Source: Muraenolepis orangiensis (lineage: Eukaryota > Chordata > Actinopteri > Gadiformes > Muraenolepididae). Taken from it: a stretch of DNA of 64,000 bases. A model generated the notes under the pieces. The model did no database searches. It worked only from the letters and a program-made list of their open reading frames with translations, and was not told the DNA's origin. The stretch is from assembly GCA_027704905.1 (NCBI GenBank), contig CM051015.1:11345895-11409894 (forward strand), read 5' to 3'. Position 1 is the first letter of the stretch. Each line of letters opens with the position of its first letter. The translations under genes and the position numbers were made by a program. Shown here piece by piece: positions 10,401 to 19,900 of the stretch.

Positions 10401-13400
10401 TGTATGTGACCAATAAAGAGGACTCAATCCTCCAGATTTAGATTTAGAACAGAAACTGTGTGTAACTGTGTTAATGTCAGATACAGACACTGGTCATGGT
10501 TAAACACCGGCTACTGTGTGTGTGAATGTACAAAGGGGATCTGCCCATGGCGACAGACCGGCTTGTGGGCTATAGTCCAGGTGGATTCCAAGCACACAGG
10601 TCTGCTGTTCCCAAATTCATTGGGGGGGGGGTTCACAATAATAAGTGCAGTGAAAAATGACACCTGTGAGACCTGGTGTCGACCATGGGGTTCTGTAGGT
10701 AGTGTCAGTGTTATTCTCCACAGAGAATCACTTTTTAGAAAAAAATAAATAAAGCAACAGTGTGTTTAAAAATCGACCTAAACTGGACAGTTTTGCTTGC
10801 AATTTTATTGTATTTGCTCGCCTTCTTCAAGCCAAATCCCGAGAGTGCGACACTTGAATCAATATTCATGTTTATGTTCGAAACCACCTTGAGCAAAAAT
10901 ACCGGAGAGCCATAATGTTACAGAAAAAGATAGTCCCAAAATACAAAACATAAGGTTGACCAAATTGCTTAAAAAACAATCAAATCCCAGGAACTTTTAA
11001 ATCATTCTTGAATGCAAGCAATGTTGGATATAATGAAGAATTTTTTTATTTATTTCTCATATCATGTATTTTCCCAGTTACCTTTTCAAAAGCTTTTCTT
11101 TCCAGAAGGTCTTCAGAGAGGTTTCCTGATCTTGCCCGCTTACCAATAGATGCTACCGCCATTGGCCCCATGGACGACCGCTGAAACACACGTTGGAATA
11201 AAAACAACACGGAAATCCTTACAAGCACCGGCAATATCATCACTGGTAGGTGATGGTCAAGGTTTATGTTCCTGCATCACTTGGGTAGTTGTGGGCGACG
11301 GCAATATGGGTGAGTTGAAGGGTCGAGAGAGGCAATGACTACAATAATAAAGTGGTCAGAGGACAATAATCTGATATATTTGGCTGGTTAATGTCCTTTT
11401 TCAATCAACTTTTGTACAAATCGGCTTGTTATTGACTACTTGACAGTCAACACAGTAACACAATTTTTACACCAAGGAAATTAAGTTCTAATTGAGATCC
11501 TCCAATCAACCCATTCTTCCTCTATCCAACTTACTGTGTGATTGACAACATGACGATTGGGGCAAATGTGTAACCTTAGGTTGTCATCGAGAGACAAATA
11601 TGGCATATGGTGCATTTGTGTAGTGCTTACCCTCTTTTCCCGGGCTCTGGACCTTAGGGGCTTAACCACCGTTGTGTCCAGGTCCTGTAGTTTGATCAGG
11701 AGTCAGATGGCAAGCTTTACTTTTTGAAATAAATCCTTTTTTGAAGGGAGGATTATGTAGTCTGCTTTTACATGCAAAATAAATAAACAAGTATTTTCTT
11801 GAAAAGTCAACATAAAAACAGCATGTACACAAAAGTGCAAGGAACAAACCAAGTCGTCGTCGGTTCTATCGTAGCTGATGTCAGAATGGGACAGGAAAGA
11901 TGACTCGTCAATGACGGTCAACCTTGAGGAGCAACAAGAACAGAGCACACACACTCAGCAATTGATTACACAAAATCAGGAGAACCCCCTTACTGAACAA
12001 AATGTAAACAGCAATGGTGTACCGTTTACCGCTCCTGAGAATGGTGACATTGGGTCCTTTGTGGTCAAAAGTGGCCAACAGTGACTTCTGCTCATCGTTC
12101 AGACATGCGCTGGACTTGCTGTCATGGACCAGGATGTCGCACATCAGCTGCATCTGTCGTTGCTGGACCAAACAACACCAACAGCATGTCGTGAGTGAGT
12201 GAGTCTCCTACATTAGGCCTACAGTTTCCGAAATGTTGATCAGGGAAACATCATTGTTAACCATTATTATACTGTTTATCACTAGTTGAATGCAAGTTTG
12301 AAGATCCACTGATCTCACCAAGTACTGATAGTCTGCCTCGATCTTGTAGCGCTTCTTGATCTCCACGTCCACCTGGTTCCTGGCGTGCTTCAGCTTCACC
12401 TCCAGAGCAGCCTTTGCTACGTCCGATTTGACCAGGAGCTCCTTGTACTTCTTCAACTCCAACTCCATGTGAAGGCATTTCTTACGCGTTGCCTCGAAAT
12501 TTTTGACTACTTCAAGCAACACTGGACAGGGAGGACAAGGGAGAAACAACAGGCATCAGATGTGCAGTCTTCTAAAACCTGTAATTACTTCTGGTGTCGA
12601 TCATGCAACATGACTGAATAGAGGAGAGGAGGTCCGCAGTCCTAGGACCCTGTGTAATTATGCTAACTACACACATTGCCCTTCACACAGACATGTCATT
12701 TCTTTCTCTTTTGGGGGATTTGAGCACATGTTTGGAGCTGGCTATAACATTTCACTGTACACTGTACCATTCACACAGAGAAATAAACCATATCTGATAT
12801 ACCCAACATGGAGCTCTTAGCAACCAATTTGAATTGCAATGAACCTTTAAAACTATAAATGAAAAAAATAAGAAGGGTCCTAGAAATGTGGTGAACCTGC
12901 ACCTCTACTACAGGAATACACATATATCTATATCTAGATATATATCTAGATAGATATAGATACACACATATACATATCTATATCTAGATATAGATATATA
13001 TATCTAGATATAGATACACACATATACATACTACCTGCACGAAGAAACACAGGCCCGATGAAAGAGAGAGTAACCAAAATGGCAGCCAGATGGAACATGG
13101 ACTCAGAGGTATTATATTTCGAATAATATATTGTATTTATATAGCGCTTTTCAAGGTACTCAAAGACGCCTTACCTTACAACAAATGGTTACATGCAAAC
13201 ATGCACAGAAAGCACAAGATGGATATGGGGGTACGCACGTACCCCCATATCCATACGAAAACTGGGCAGTTAACTAACCCATCCAACAAAACTCTCAAAT
13301 CGAACAACTAATCTGAGTTGTTAGATTCAACTCGACTCGTTTTCCCATAACCATGGCTTTATCTTTTACACGAAAGAATTGGGCTTATGTCTTGTCATTA

Positions 13401-13720
13401 GCACTTTCACCTGTCGACATATCTCAACTTAAATCCTACCATTATGGACGTTATGTGACATTAAGGGGTTTCCTCTCTATTGAGCCAGTAAGTTTTGATA
13501 TTTGACAGGTGAAAGCGCTAATGACAAGACGAATAATAGATGCCAGAGACATTAGGTGATTACTGATGGCGGTTTTGTAACCCTTAGTTAAGTTAAGCCT
13601 TTAAGGTTAAGCGTGTTACTGTCCCGTCTCACCCCGCTCTGTCTGGAGCGCATCCTCCATCGCGATCCTCTCGATGTACAGGGACAGAACTTCTCCCACC
13701 ATCACCCGAGATTCACCCAT
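4347..13720 (-). CDS. racgap1: Rac GTPase-activating protein 1 (MgcRacGAP/Cyk4), complete 15-exon gene
   Basis: Exons, in order of transcription: 13720-13633, 12521-12319, 12162-12023, 11922-11850, 11684-11631, 11180-11082, 10173-10032, 9925-9774, 9440-9285, 8861-8766, 8249-8051, 6378-6273, 5705-5573, 4881-4785, 4471-4347. All introns are GT-AG, all phases fit, and the sum is 1863 nt (620 codons plus stop; human 632). Seen: coiled coil about 30-97; VIDESSFLS segment about 147-155; basic REKRR about 183-187; C1 zinc finger with His311, Cys324, Cys327, Cys340, Cys343, His348, Cys351, Cys359; RhoGAP about 378-560 with the arginine finger Arg406 in GIYRIPGG and the FGPTIV motif. Known: with KIF23 it forms centralspindlin, bundles midzone microtubules, recruits Ect2 and drives cytokinesis as a Rho-family GAP. 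The C-terminal tail (NYGNAFNK) differs from human. The start was chosen because the ATG gives the same 18-residue lead to the first helix as in human. Confidence 0.95.
4785..4881 (-). CDS. racgap1: racgap1 exon 14
   Basis: Reads VVGYMLSLPEEYWKRLPHKD, aligned with human VVERLLSLPLEYWSQF, the end of the RhoGAP fold. Acceptor TTATTCCAG, donor CAGG|GTGTGT. Confidence 0.94.
5430..5563 (+). mobile_element. LINE/SINE 3' tail of L2 (UnaL2-like) type
   Basis: GTAAGTCGCTTTGGACAAAA, GTGTCTGCTAAATGACTAAT, then GTAATGTAA at 5515-5563. It ends 10 bases from the donor side of racgap1 exon 13. Confidence 0.7.
5573..5705 (-). CDS. racgap1: racgap1 exon 13 (RhoGAP)
   Basis: Reads VMRSPHCQMDKTNLARVFGP and continues TIVGHGMAEPPP; FGPTIV is the conserved RhoGAP core motif. 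Acceptor TATGTGCAG, donor AGG|GTTAGC. Confidence 0.95.
5762..6121 (+). mobile_element. Non-LTR retrotransposon 3' end, family A
   Basis: Same family as 860-1330: FKDSFYPQA remnant at its 5' end, GGGAGGAAATGGGGAGTAAG, and an ATATCTTGAATAC end. It lies in racgap1 intron 12 in the opposite orientation, starting about 57 bases from exon 13. Confidence 0.7.
6273..6378 (-). CDS. racgap1: racgap1 exon 12 (RhoGAP)
   Basis: Reads TPDEDKGAAIMYQAIGELPK then ANRDTLAFLMLHLQ. The acceptor CTACCAG is preceded by a run of 19 C that forms the pyrimidine tract. Donor AG|GTTGGA. Confidence 0.95.
6399..6417 (+). repeat. G19 homopolymer (C19 in racgap1 sense)
   Basis: Lies 20 bases upstream of the racgap1 exon 12 acceptor on the minus strand. 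Other long G or C runs: 7109-7124, 13807-13823, 20252-20271, 31616-31629, 46450-46464. Confidence 0.95.
7150..7275 (+). mobile_element. L2-tail element, truncated
   Basis: Same internal sequence as 1584-1760 (TTGTACTTTTACCCGAGCAC, TTCTTGTTAG), cut off at GTAAGTCG. Lies in racgap1 intron 11. Confidence 0.5.
8051..8249 (-). CDS. racgap1: racgap1 exon 11 (RhoGAP, arginine finger)
   Basis: Begins RGIYRIPGGERLVKELREKY; the Arg of YRI (residue 406) is the catalytic finger. Also LLKDFLRKLKEPLVTYRL. Acceptor GTGCAG, donor GCAG|GTAGGA. Confidence 0.96.
8330..8546 (-). mobile_element. tRNA-derived SINE
   Basis: On the minus strand: promoter A box GTAGCTCAGGAGGTAGAG, B box GGTTCAATCCC, then a GTAAAGCGCTGTGTG-type tail ending TTTAAATGCAGTCCATCC. 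It sits in racgap1 intron 10, about 80 bases from exon 11, in the same orientation as the gene. Confidence 0.7.
8766..8861 (-). CDS. racgap1: racgap1 exon 10 (start of RhoGAP domain)
   Basis: 32 codons without an internal ATG, so easy to miss. Reads VPLLVIQCVNEIERRGLEE, matching human IVVHCVNEIEQRGLTE. Acceptor TTAAG at 8862, donor GAA|GTAAGT. Confidence 0.92.
9285..9440 (-). CDS. racgap1: racgap1 exon 9 (C1 domain)
   Basis: 52 codons from VIRSEVCVPCGKRTRFGKL to the end of the zinc finger. Seven of the eight C1 zinc ligands lie here with the family's spacing. Acceptor CTTCTTCCAG, donor GCG|GTAGGC. Confidence 0.96.
9774..9925 (-). CDS. racgap1: racgap1 exon 8
   Basis: Reads NTSVWSPNGERLVEPKTFVE and ends LKHIFLSKT, which supplies the first zinc-binding histidine (His311) of the C1 domain. 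The intron before it is only 106 bases. Confidence 0.92.
10032..10173 (-). CDS. racgap1: racgap1 exon 7
   Basis: Reads EAETIVKASLMTPDHRGQIR then a TPETPETPA stretch, aligning with human ESIVAKTTVTVPNDGGPI. Acceptor AATCCAG ends at 10174; a SINE starts about 14 bases upstream of it. Donor GGAG|GTGAGC. Confidence 0.88.
10187..10440 (+). mobile_element. tRNA-derived SINE, near full length
   Basis: GGCGGCAGGATAGCGCAGTC start, B box GGTTCAAGTCCC, central TTGAGCAAGGCACC and TCCCCGGGCGCTGT, GGGTTAAATGCAGAGA, and a GATTTA tail. It lies antisense in racgap1 intron 6, its 5' end about 14 bases from the exon 7 acceptor. Confidence 0.8.
11082..11180 (-). CDS. racgap1: racgap1 exon 6
   Basis: 33 codons, starting RSSMGPMAVASIGKRARSG. 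A nearer GTAAGC at the GGTAAG of IGK would break frame with exon 7; the donor at 11081-11080 keeps it. This linker is poorly conserved. Confidence 0.82.
11631..11684 (-). CDS. racgap1: racgap1 exon 5
   Basis: An 18-codon exon, DLDTTVVKPLRSRAREKR, flanked by ACTACAG and GTAAGC. It joins exon 6 to give REKRRSS, like human REKRRST; the basic run could serve in nuclear import. Confidence 0.9.
11850..11922 (-). CDS. racgap1: racgap1 exon 4 (Plk1/Ect2 docking segment)
   Basis: Reads LTVIDESSFLSHSDISYDRT, aligned with the human stretch holding the serines that Plk1 phosphorylates so that Ect2 BRCT domains can bind. The human serine cluster is largely kept. Donor TTG|GTTTGT. Confidence 0.92.
12023..12162 (-). 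CDS. racgap1: racgap1 exon 3
   Basis: Reads QRQMQLMCDILVHDSKSSAC and LNDEQKSLLATF, matching the human segment after the coiled coil. Of two possible donors, the one at 12022-12021 (AAACG|GTACAC) keeps frame with exon 4. Confidence 0.9.
12319..12521 (-). CDS. racgap1: racgap1 exon 2 (coiled coil)
   Basis: Encodes residues about 30-97, including KLKHARNQVDVEIKKR, nearly identical to the coiled coil that binds KIF23 in human centralspindlin. Acceptor CTGTCCAG, donor TTG|GTGAGA, phase 0. Confidence 0.95.
12925..13030. repeat. AT-rich minisatellite, two units of about 52 bases
   Basis: Two copies of a TATCTATATCTAGATATA-type unit, each ending GATACACACATATACATA, in racgap1 intron 1. Each unit is rich in short palindromes. 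Confidence 0.75.
13124..13168 (+). mobile_element. Fragment of a widespread fish repeat
   Basis: TTGTATTTATATAGCGCTTT, TCAAGGTACTCAAAGACGCC is a block I recall as recurrent in teleost genomes. Lies in racgap1 intron 1; limits unknown. Confidence 0.4.
13219..13254. other. Perfect inverted repeat, 16-bp arms
   Basis: ATGGATATGGGGGTAC and its exact complement flank GCAC, in racgap1 intron 1. Confidence 0.95.
13389..13531. mobile_element. MITE-like element with 27-bp inverted ends
   Basis: GTCTTGTCATTAGCACTTTC... at the left and its reverse complement at the right (26 of 27 bases pair) enclose about 90 bases in racgap1 intron 1. No clear target-site duplication. Confidence 0.45.
13633..13720 (-). 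CDS. racgap1: racgap1 exon 1 (start codon)
   Basis: ATG at 13720-13718 opens MGESRVMVGEVLSLYIER; donor CGGG|GTGAGA, phase 1. The split codon joins TG at 12521 to give valine, as needed by exon 2. Similarity to human at this end is weak, but phase, length and position agree. Confidence 0.8.
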
Positions 13721-14036
13721 TGATTCTGATGGCAGGAAACAGCCTATAATAATGTCTACATGTATATTTATATAGATATATCCTTTACGTCATAGGCGGA
13801 GTTTGAGGGGGGGGGGGGGGGGGCAGCACGCCTGCAACGCAATTCACGGTTTTCATGAGACGTCACATCCTTATTGTAACGCCCACCTGGAGGGCAAAAC
13901 AACCAACATGGTGGGAGAAGACCAGCCTGGGTTGTGATTATTTCGAAACCTGTCGGAGAAAGATAACCCAGAGAGGATAATAGTGTGGATTTGTGGACAT
14001 TTTAAAGGCCCGTTTGAGGTGAACAGTTAGTCAAAG
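13721..14036. promoter_or_regulatory. racgap1 upstream region, possible bidirectional promoter
   Basis: Lies directly upstream of the racgap1 ATG. It contains CRE-like cores (TACGTCAT near 13777-13784, GACGTCAC near 13859-13866), a TTCGAA near 13943 resembling the cell-cycle CHR element, and a 17-G run at 13807-13823. It ends with CAAAG|GTAAGC at 14032-14042 on the plus strand, a good donor that could close a non-coding first exon of a divergent transcript. Start sites cannot be placed from sequence. Confidence 0.4.
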
Positions 14037-14495
14037 GTAAGCTAAACACAGATTATTTTAATTGTTGTATTTTTTGCATCTTTATGTAATGTTCTGACAT
14101 GGTTCGTTTTCGTGGATTGACGCATCCAACTTCAGTGACAAGTTAGTTAACAGCAGTGGTTGGAGGGATAGAGGGGTTTACCAGTCTGCATTATATCGCA
14201 AGACTTACGTGATGTTATATTAACCCAGCGATCAGGAGTACTTAATGTGTTCTATTCAAATAGTACTAGGGCCACCTAGTGTACTATTTTGTTTTACCTG
14301 TATATTTAGTTTAGTTCACTTTTTAATACAATTTATATTTTTCAGTTATGCAAGAGTGTCGTGAGGATTTCGTTGTACTTGAGTAAACAGACCTGGTTCG
14401 CACAGCTGGGTCGTGAAAAACGCGGTTGATTGTTATTTTGGCTGTTTGAGATTATGGTCGACAAATTATGTTTTTGTAGAAATATTGTATTGCTC

Positions 14496-14539
14496 GCACG
14501 ACAATAAGTACATGCGGCGCACGACAATAAGTACATGCG
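14496..14539 (+). repeat. Direct repeat, two 21-base copies, period 23
   Basis: GCACGACAATAAGTACATGCG occurs in full at 14496-14516 and again at 14519-14539, separated by GC (the motif is 21 bases; first 20 are GCACGACAATAAGTACATGC). Confidence 0.9.
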
Positions 14540-15256
14540 TCTGTTTGCTTTGAGGTGCGCGTTTATTAACAAGACCAGTCAACCAGGGGTGACTCTAGGA
14601 TGTGACCTTTACGGGGGCGTTGCACTGAATAACATGGTGAACGACATGTTGTTATCTGCCAGGGTGTAGGCTGCTGGCTAGGGGAAGGGCTGACATCCAG
14701 GATTTTGATGATAGGGTTATATATCTTATATATCCATGGGTTATGCTATTTGAGAATTTGTCTTTTTGTGTTCTAGAAATAAACACATTTCCTCTGTGAA
14801 ATACATCAAATCGACTGTCAAGGTTGTGTGACACATTTGAACCATTCCCCCCCTCTTTGGACAGGTCTCGGCAGAGCAAGGCAAAGAAAAACTGACATTT
14901 GTCCTCCAGACCTCATTGAAAGTCACAGGAGTCAAGAGGACACAGTTGTTATTATACATCCATGGAGCAGGTAGGCAAGCAGCCATGCAGTCAGTAGCAA
15001 TTGAAATCTTCATCATGTGGGTCTGGAAAGATGTGTGATTTATGCAATAGGGTAGATGGTCAAAAATGTAGCCTTCTACAATATTTATTAGCCACGCACA
15101 CAATCACTCAGTGCCGTCGCAACCGGAGAGGTGACTAGATGGAGCAGTAGCCATTGCATAATGCAGGACTATCTCAAATTCATGGGGGGTAGTGGCACGA
15201 ATATTTGCATCATTTCCAAGACCCTCATTTTGCTGGTTGCTCGCGATTAAGATTAA

Positions 15257-15422
<166 letters not shown>

Positions 15423-16925
15423 ATTGGAAGGTGGGTGAAGGGATGTCTGGCTGTTTTTGCTTTGCTGGCAGCAACTGTCGGGAGTGCTCCCTCATGATAA
15501 TATGACTTATGATGGCTCATCAAACTATAGTTATGTTCAGCTAACAAATCAAAGTCTTCCTGTCCTCTGAGTAAGCTGCATACCGAGACCAATCATATAT
15601 TTGAGAGACGTGTCAATGGCCTGTGGTGGTGGTGGTGCCACTAGGTGCTGCCCTGGGCCCGTTGTGTTTTGTGTCAAAATCACAAATCTATTTTAATATT
15701 TTTGTATAATTGTAATCAATTTCTGGAAGATTGTCATCAACTTCATCAACTAGTGTGTATTCAAGTTCCAAGTAGGAGGACAATTTAACTTTAAGATTAG
15801 TGATTATGTAAATGAAGGTTACTGAGGGTCATTTTCCATTGTCAAGCCCTCAGGCTGTGCTTGCTAACCCTGGGCAGTGGGTTGGGAGGTGGACTTGTCT
15901 GCCCCCAGCAGAGGGCACTCTTGGTGTTGTGTGTGTGTGTGTGCGTGTGCGTGTGCACGCCTAGCAATAACAGCAGTTGAACATACCTCTCTTGTGTTTG
16001 GTTGACCTTAGCATGGTCAACGGTAAGGGTAAGCCGTGTGCTGTCATCAGAAAATGTGTTGTTTAGGTTTGTCTGCGTTCATCCAAAGTTAACAACGCTT
16101 TAAGGCTTTGAGAGAGGTCAGTTGGCTGGAATCCCATTGCCCAAGGCAGGTGCACTGCTAAGCATAATTTCAGATTCCTTTTTGCTACCTTTTTTAATAT
16201 TTTGATGAGCAATACATCAGGGGATGGGTTGTTGCCTTGGTAGAATGGAATGCGGTTTTGTGCACAGATACCTGTATGGTTTATCCCTCGCCAGGAGTGG
16301 AGGACTGAGACTTCACACTCGGGTTATACAGTTATACAGCTTAGTAGTTCTTAAAGCATAAAGTCTGAGCCAAATATAGAAGAAGGTACAATTATTGACA
16401 CTTTTTGTCAATGCACTGTAAGTGAAATTTCAAAGATACAGCTTTAGAGAAATGCAAATTAGAAAAAAACAACGGTGAAGTTTTAAATTGTTCTGCATTC
16501 TACTATGTTACTACTGCATTTCCATTGCTGATGCACAGCCTACGTTGGCAAGACCTCTGCCAAGGATTCAAATAGGGCTGCAGTGTACAGCCATCCAAAA
16601 TGTGTGGAGATGTTCACATTTTACTCATCTTAAAATGCTTCGGATTACAGTTGCTTCTGTGATGCAAATGAGACTTGATGCGTGAAGGGGGAATGAAAAG
16701 CTGTAGTCTTCCCCACTAGGTGGGTCTTGAGGTGACCGCTTTCATCGTCCAATTTCTATAACAGTGTGTCAGTTTAAATGACAATAGACCAGAGCTACTT
16801 TTAATATACCTTTTGTACATGGCATATATTGGACGTTGGAAGTTTTTGGTTTGGCTTTGTCCTTTTTCCATTGCCTTTTATTATAATACAATCTTTCCTG
16901 ATACTGCTCTCTTTCTTTACTTTAC

Positions 16926-16928
<3 letters not shown>

Positions 16929-16962
<34 letters not shown>

Positions 16963-16983
16963 AGACACACACACACACACACC
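16929..16983. repeat. (AC)n microsatellite
   Basis: Short AC array with AGAC interruptions. Confidence 0.97.
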
Positions 16984-19900
16984 CAACACTATCCACCACC
17001 TTACTCATCTCAATCCACGCTCAGATATTCTGTTGTGATCTTTTGAGGCATTTCTTTTAGTCTCTGAATGAAGTTCCTGCCTGTGTCGTACCACGGCGAC
17101 AAACTTTTCATTCTGAGAGTTGTGTGAAATGCAGACTGGTTCTCGGGCTTAAAAAAACACTCAAAAAGAATCAATTCACAACAATGGGACATTTGATAAA
17201 TGTGTCGTCTTTATTTAAATGAAACAGGCGTCTATTTACGGCCATCATTATTTGGGGGAAATTTACATTACCACAGTTAGTATTGGGAGAGATCATTACA
17301 ATTTTTATGGTCACATGAGTATTGTGTGATGTCTGCAATTTCAAGAATCTTTTTTATTTTCTAATTATAATTACCTAGGCATTAGACATATACCGTGTGT
17401 GGAAGCCAAATACATGTGGTTATAATCAAAATGATTAATTAAACGTTTTCATCTCGATGGAACTAAGCAGCATGCCTGTATTCATGCTTGCATCAAGCAG
17501 CATGTGTTCTTGAATATAGTTAATAAGACAATATATCACTTGTATCATGTGTCTTAGATTATGTGTGAGTCTGACCCAGGGAAATGTATTTTATTATGGT
17601 CTTTTAATTTGTGAATATTTAGTGGCCACCTCCCTAGAATAATCAAATCTTTATTAAAAATTTATATTTGACAAAAACCTTTTATTTTTATTTGGTTCTT
17701 TGCTTTGGATGCGTCAAGTTACCTTTTATTTTTTTAAATGTTGGGACTCTTTACTATTGCTGTCTCACAATGTCAAGAAGCTCAACAAACCACAGCCCAG
17801 AGACTGTCTGGTGCAGCGCAAGGCGTGGATACGGGTGAGAATCCCAAATACCAGCACAAAAAATAGATTACAGCCAGAGTGTAGCAGCAAAGCTTGTCAG
17901 ATGACACTACATCTCCCCCGAGGTAGTGCACCACCAGTTGTTTTTTTTTAAAGGAATCTTTCATCCACATCCACACAGCTTAACATTGACTATTACTGAC
18001 CAAGCAAGCAATGTCTTGTTTTCTCGTTTGCTGTTTGCTTGCCACTGAAGCCCTTTGGGTGCCTCTGATTTCTCTACATCCTCATCCTTTTATTGACCGT
18101 GTTTTCAAAACAAAGGTGTTCAGTGAACACCTTACCACATACGAAAATCTAATTGTACAAAAAACATCTAAATGTTAAATACAAAGTTAATAAAGCCAAA
18201 TTGACTTGGCCGTGAAATACAAGCTACTTGTGTCACACGGATGGGCGTCAATAGGTATAAGCCCCTTTTGTTGTCATCAATAGTCCTGCAACTTTTCTTG
18301 TCAGAGACGACTCACCTAAGGGCCCTGTAAAGACGTTTAATTTCATGATCACAATAAACACTAATATAAACTCTCAATAGGATTTGCTTTAATATATTGA
18401 ACATAAACCATTACAGTGGCAGTCCATTTCAGACACAATTAGTTAAATTGTAAGACTGGAGGCAAGGCAGGGCTAGAGTCTGGCCCGGAGCTGCACTTCT
18501 CCAGGCTGTGAGTGGTGAATTGAGTTTCTACATGTGTTATTTCTGCTAGTGGACACTGTCTTCAAGGACAGAAATGTTCTCAGCACGGCACGCCTTTGCA
18601 ACATGGGTGTTTTGTTTTTGTGTCTGTAGGTGTGCTGGGTGTGTGTGGATGTGTGTTGACTCTGCCTGCAACACTATTATGAAGGCAATGCGTTACATGC
18701 CGAGGAACACTGAGCAAGGCATGGCATACCTTGGGACTCCCCCGGGAGCCATTATTGGCATCGCTGATGCAGGAAATAGATTCAATATAGAAAATAATAC
18801 TCTTGAATAATTAATAATTAATTAGATGGGTTTTAGATGAACAACTTACACGCTGACTGCACTCAAGGGAAAGGGAGCAGGTAAGTTGCCAAGTGTGATT
18901 TTAAGAAGCCCCTTTACAGCATATTTAACATGATGGGAATCTTATTTTCAAGTGTGTGTGTGTGCATTGCTGCTAACTGCTCAATATGTTGCACCTCTTT
19001 ACGTGGCAGGACACGTAAGAGCAATGGTTATTGATTATGGACCATGCACCACCCAATTCATAGTAAAACCTGTTATGAACTACTGGTTCATTAACATGGT
19101 GCCTAGCGGTCTAGGTAGGTAGGTAGGTGCTTTTGATACTCAATGAATGAGTCGTGTAACGATCATGGGTCATATGACCTCTGGTTTACAAAATGCTCTA
19201 CAAGCATTAAAAATAAAAAGACATTGGTTGTGTTTTGTTATTTTTGCTAAATAAAACACATCTTATCATATTCAAGCAAGACAGGCCTCTTGTATTTTAT
19301 TTTATCTTTTAATGTGATAATCTTTTAACTGCTGGAAAAAACCTAATTCTTGATGGTTTCATGATACCATTTGAGCGTTCAATCCCCTTGGTACTAGTCA
19401 ACAAGGCTGTCAAACGACTTTCAAGGTTGAGCGGCACTCATCAGTGCCTTATAGGAGTGTTGAAGTTTTATTTATTGCATCTTTCATCTTCTCCCCCCTG
19501 AGATCAGCCATCATTTTGCCCTGGCAAAAAAAGAAGCAATTAGTGAGAGAACAGGGTGTGAATCCCCATTGCAAACCAAAGAGGGAGGATAGCCACAGGG
19601 ATATTGAAAGATTTAGAAAGCTTCTGAATATCTAGGCCTTATGGCTGATTTTGCTTTCAGCACCAGCACAAACAATTCTAATCTTTCTTTGTCAGATGTC
19701 TTTGTTCGGTGTTGAATAAAGACCAAGTAGTGATGTGTATATTAATGGTGTGTGAGAATGAACCTACCAACTCAACATTATCCCCGGGGGTGCTTGTTGT
19801 GGGTGTGTTTGCGCCTTGGTTTGGGTCTTGTTTATGCAAAACAATTAATGCTAACTCAGAAGTGAGGTTATCAAAATAGAAATGTAAATTATTTTTAAGT

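Noticed and set aside
11150..11200. Donor GTAAGC inside racgap1 exon 6 (after ASIG)
   Set aside because: Using it would put exon 7 out of frame; the donor at 11081 keeps frame.
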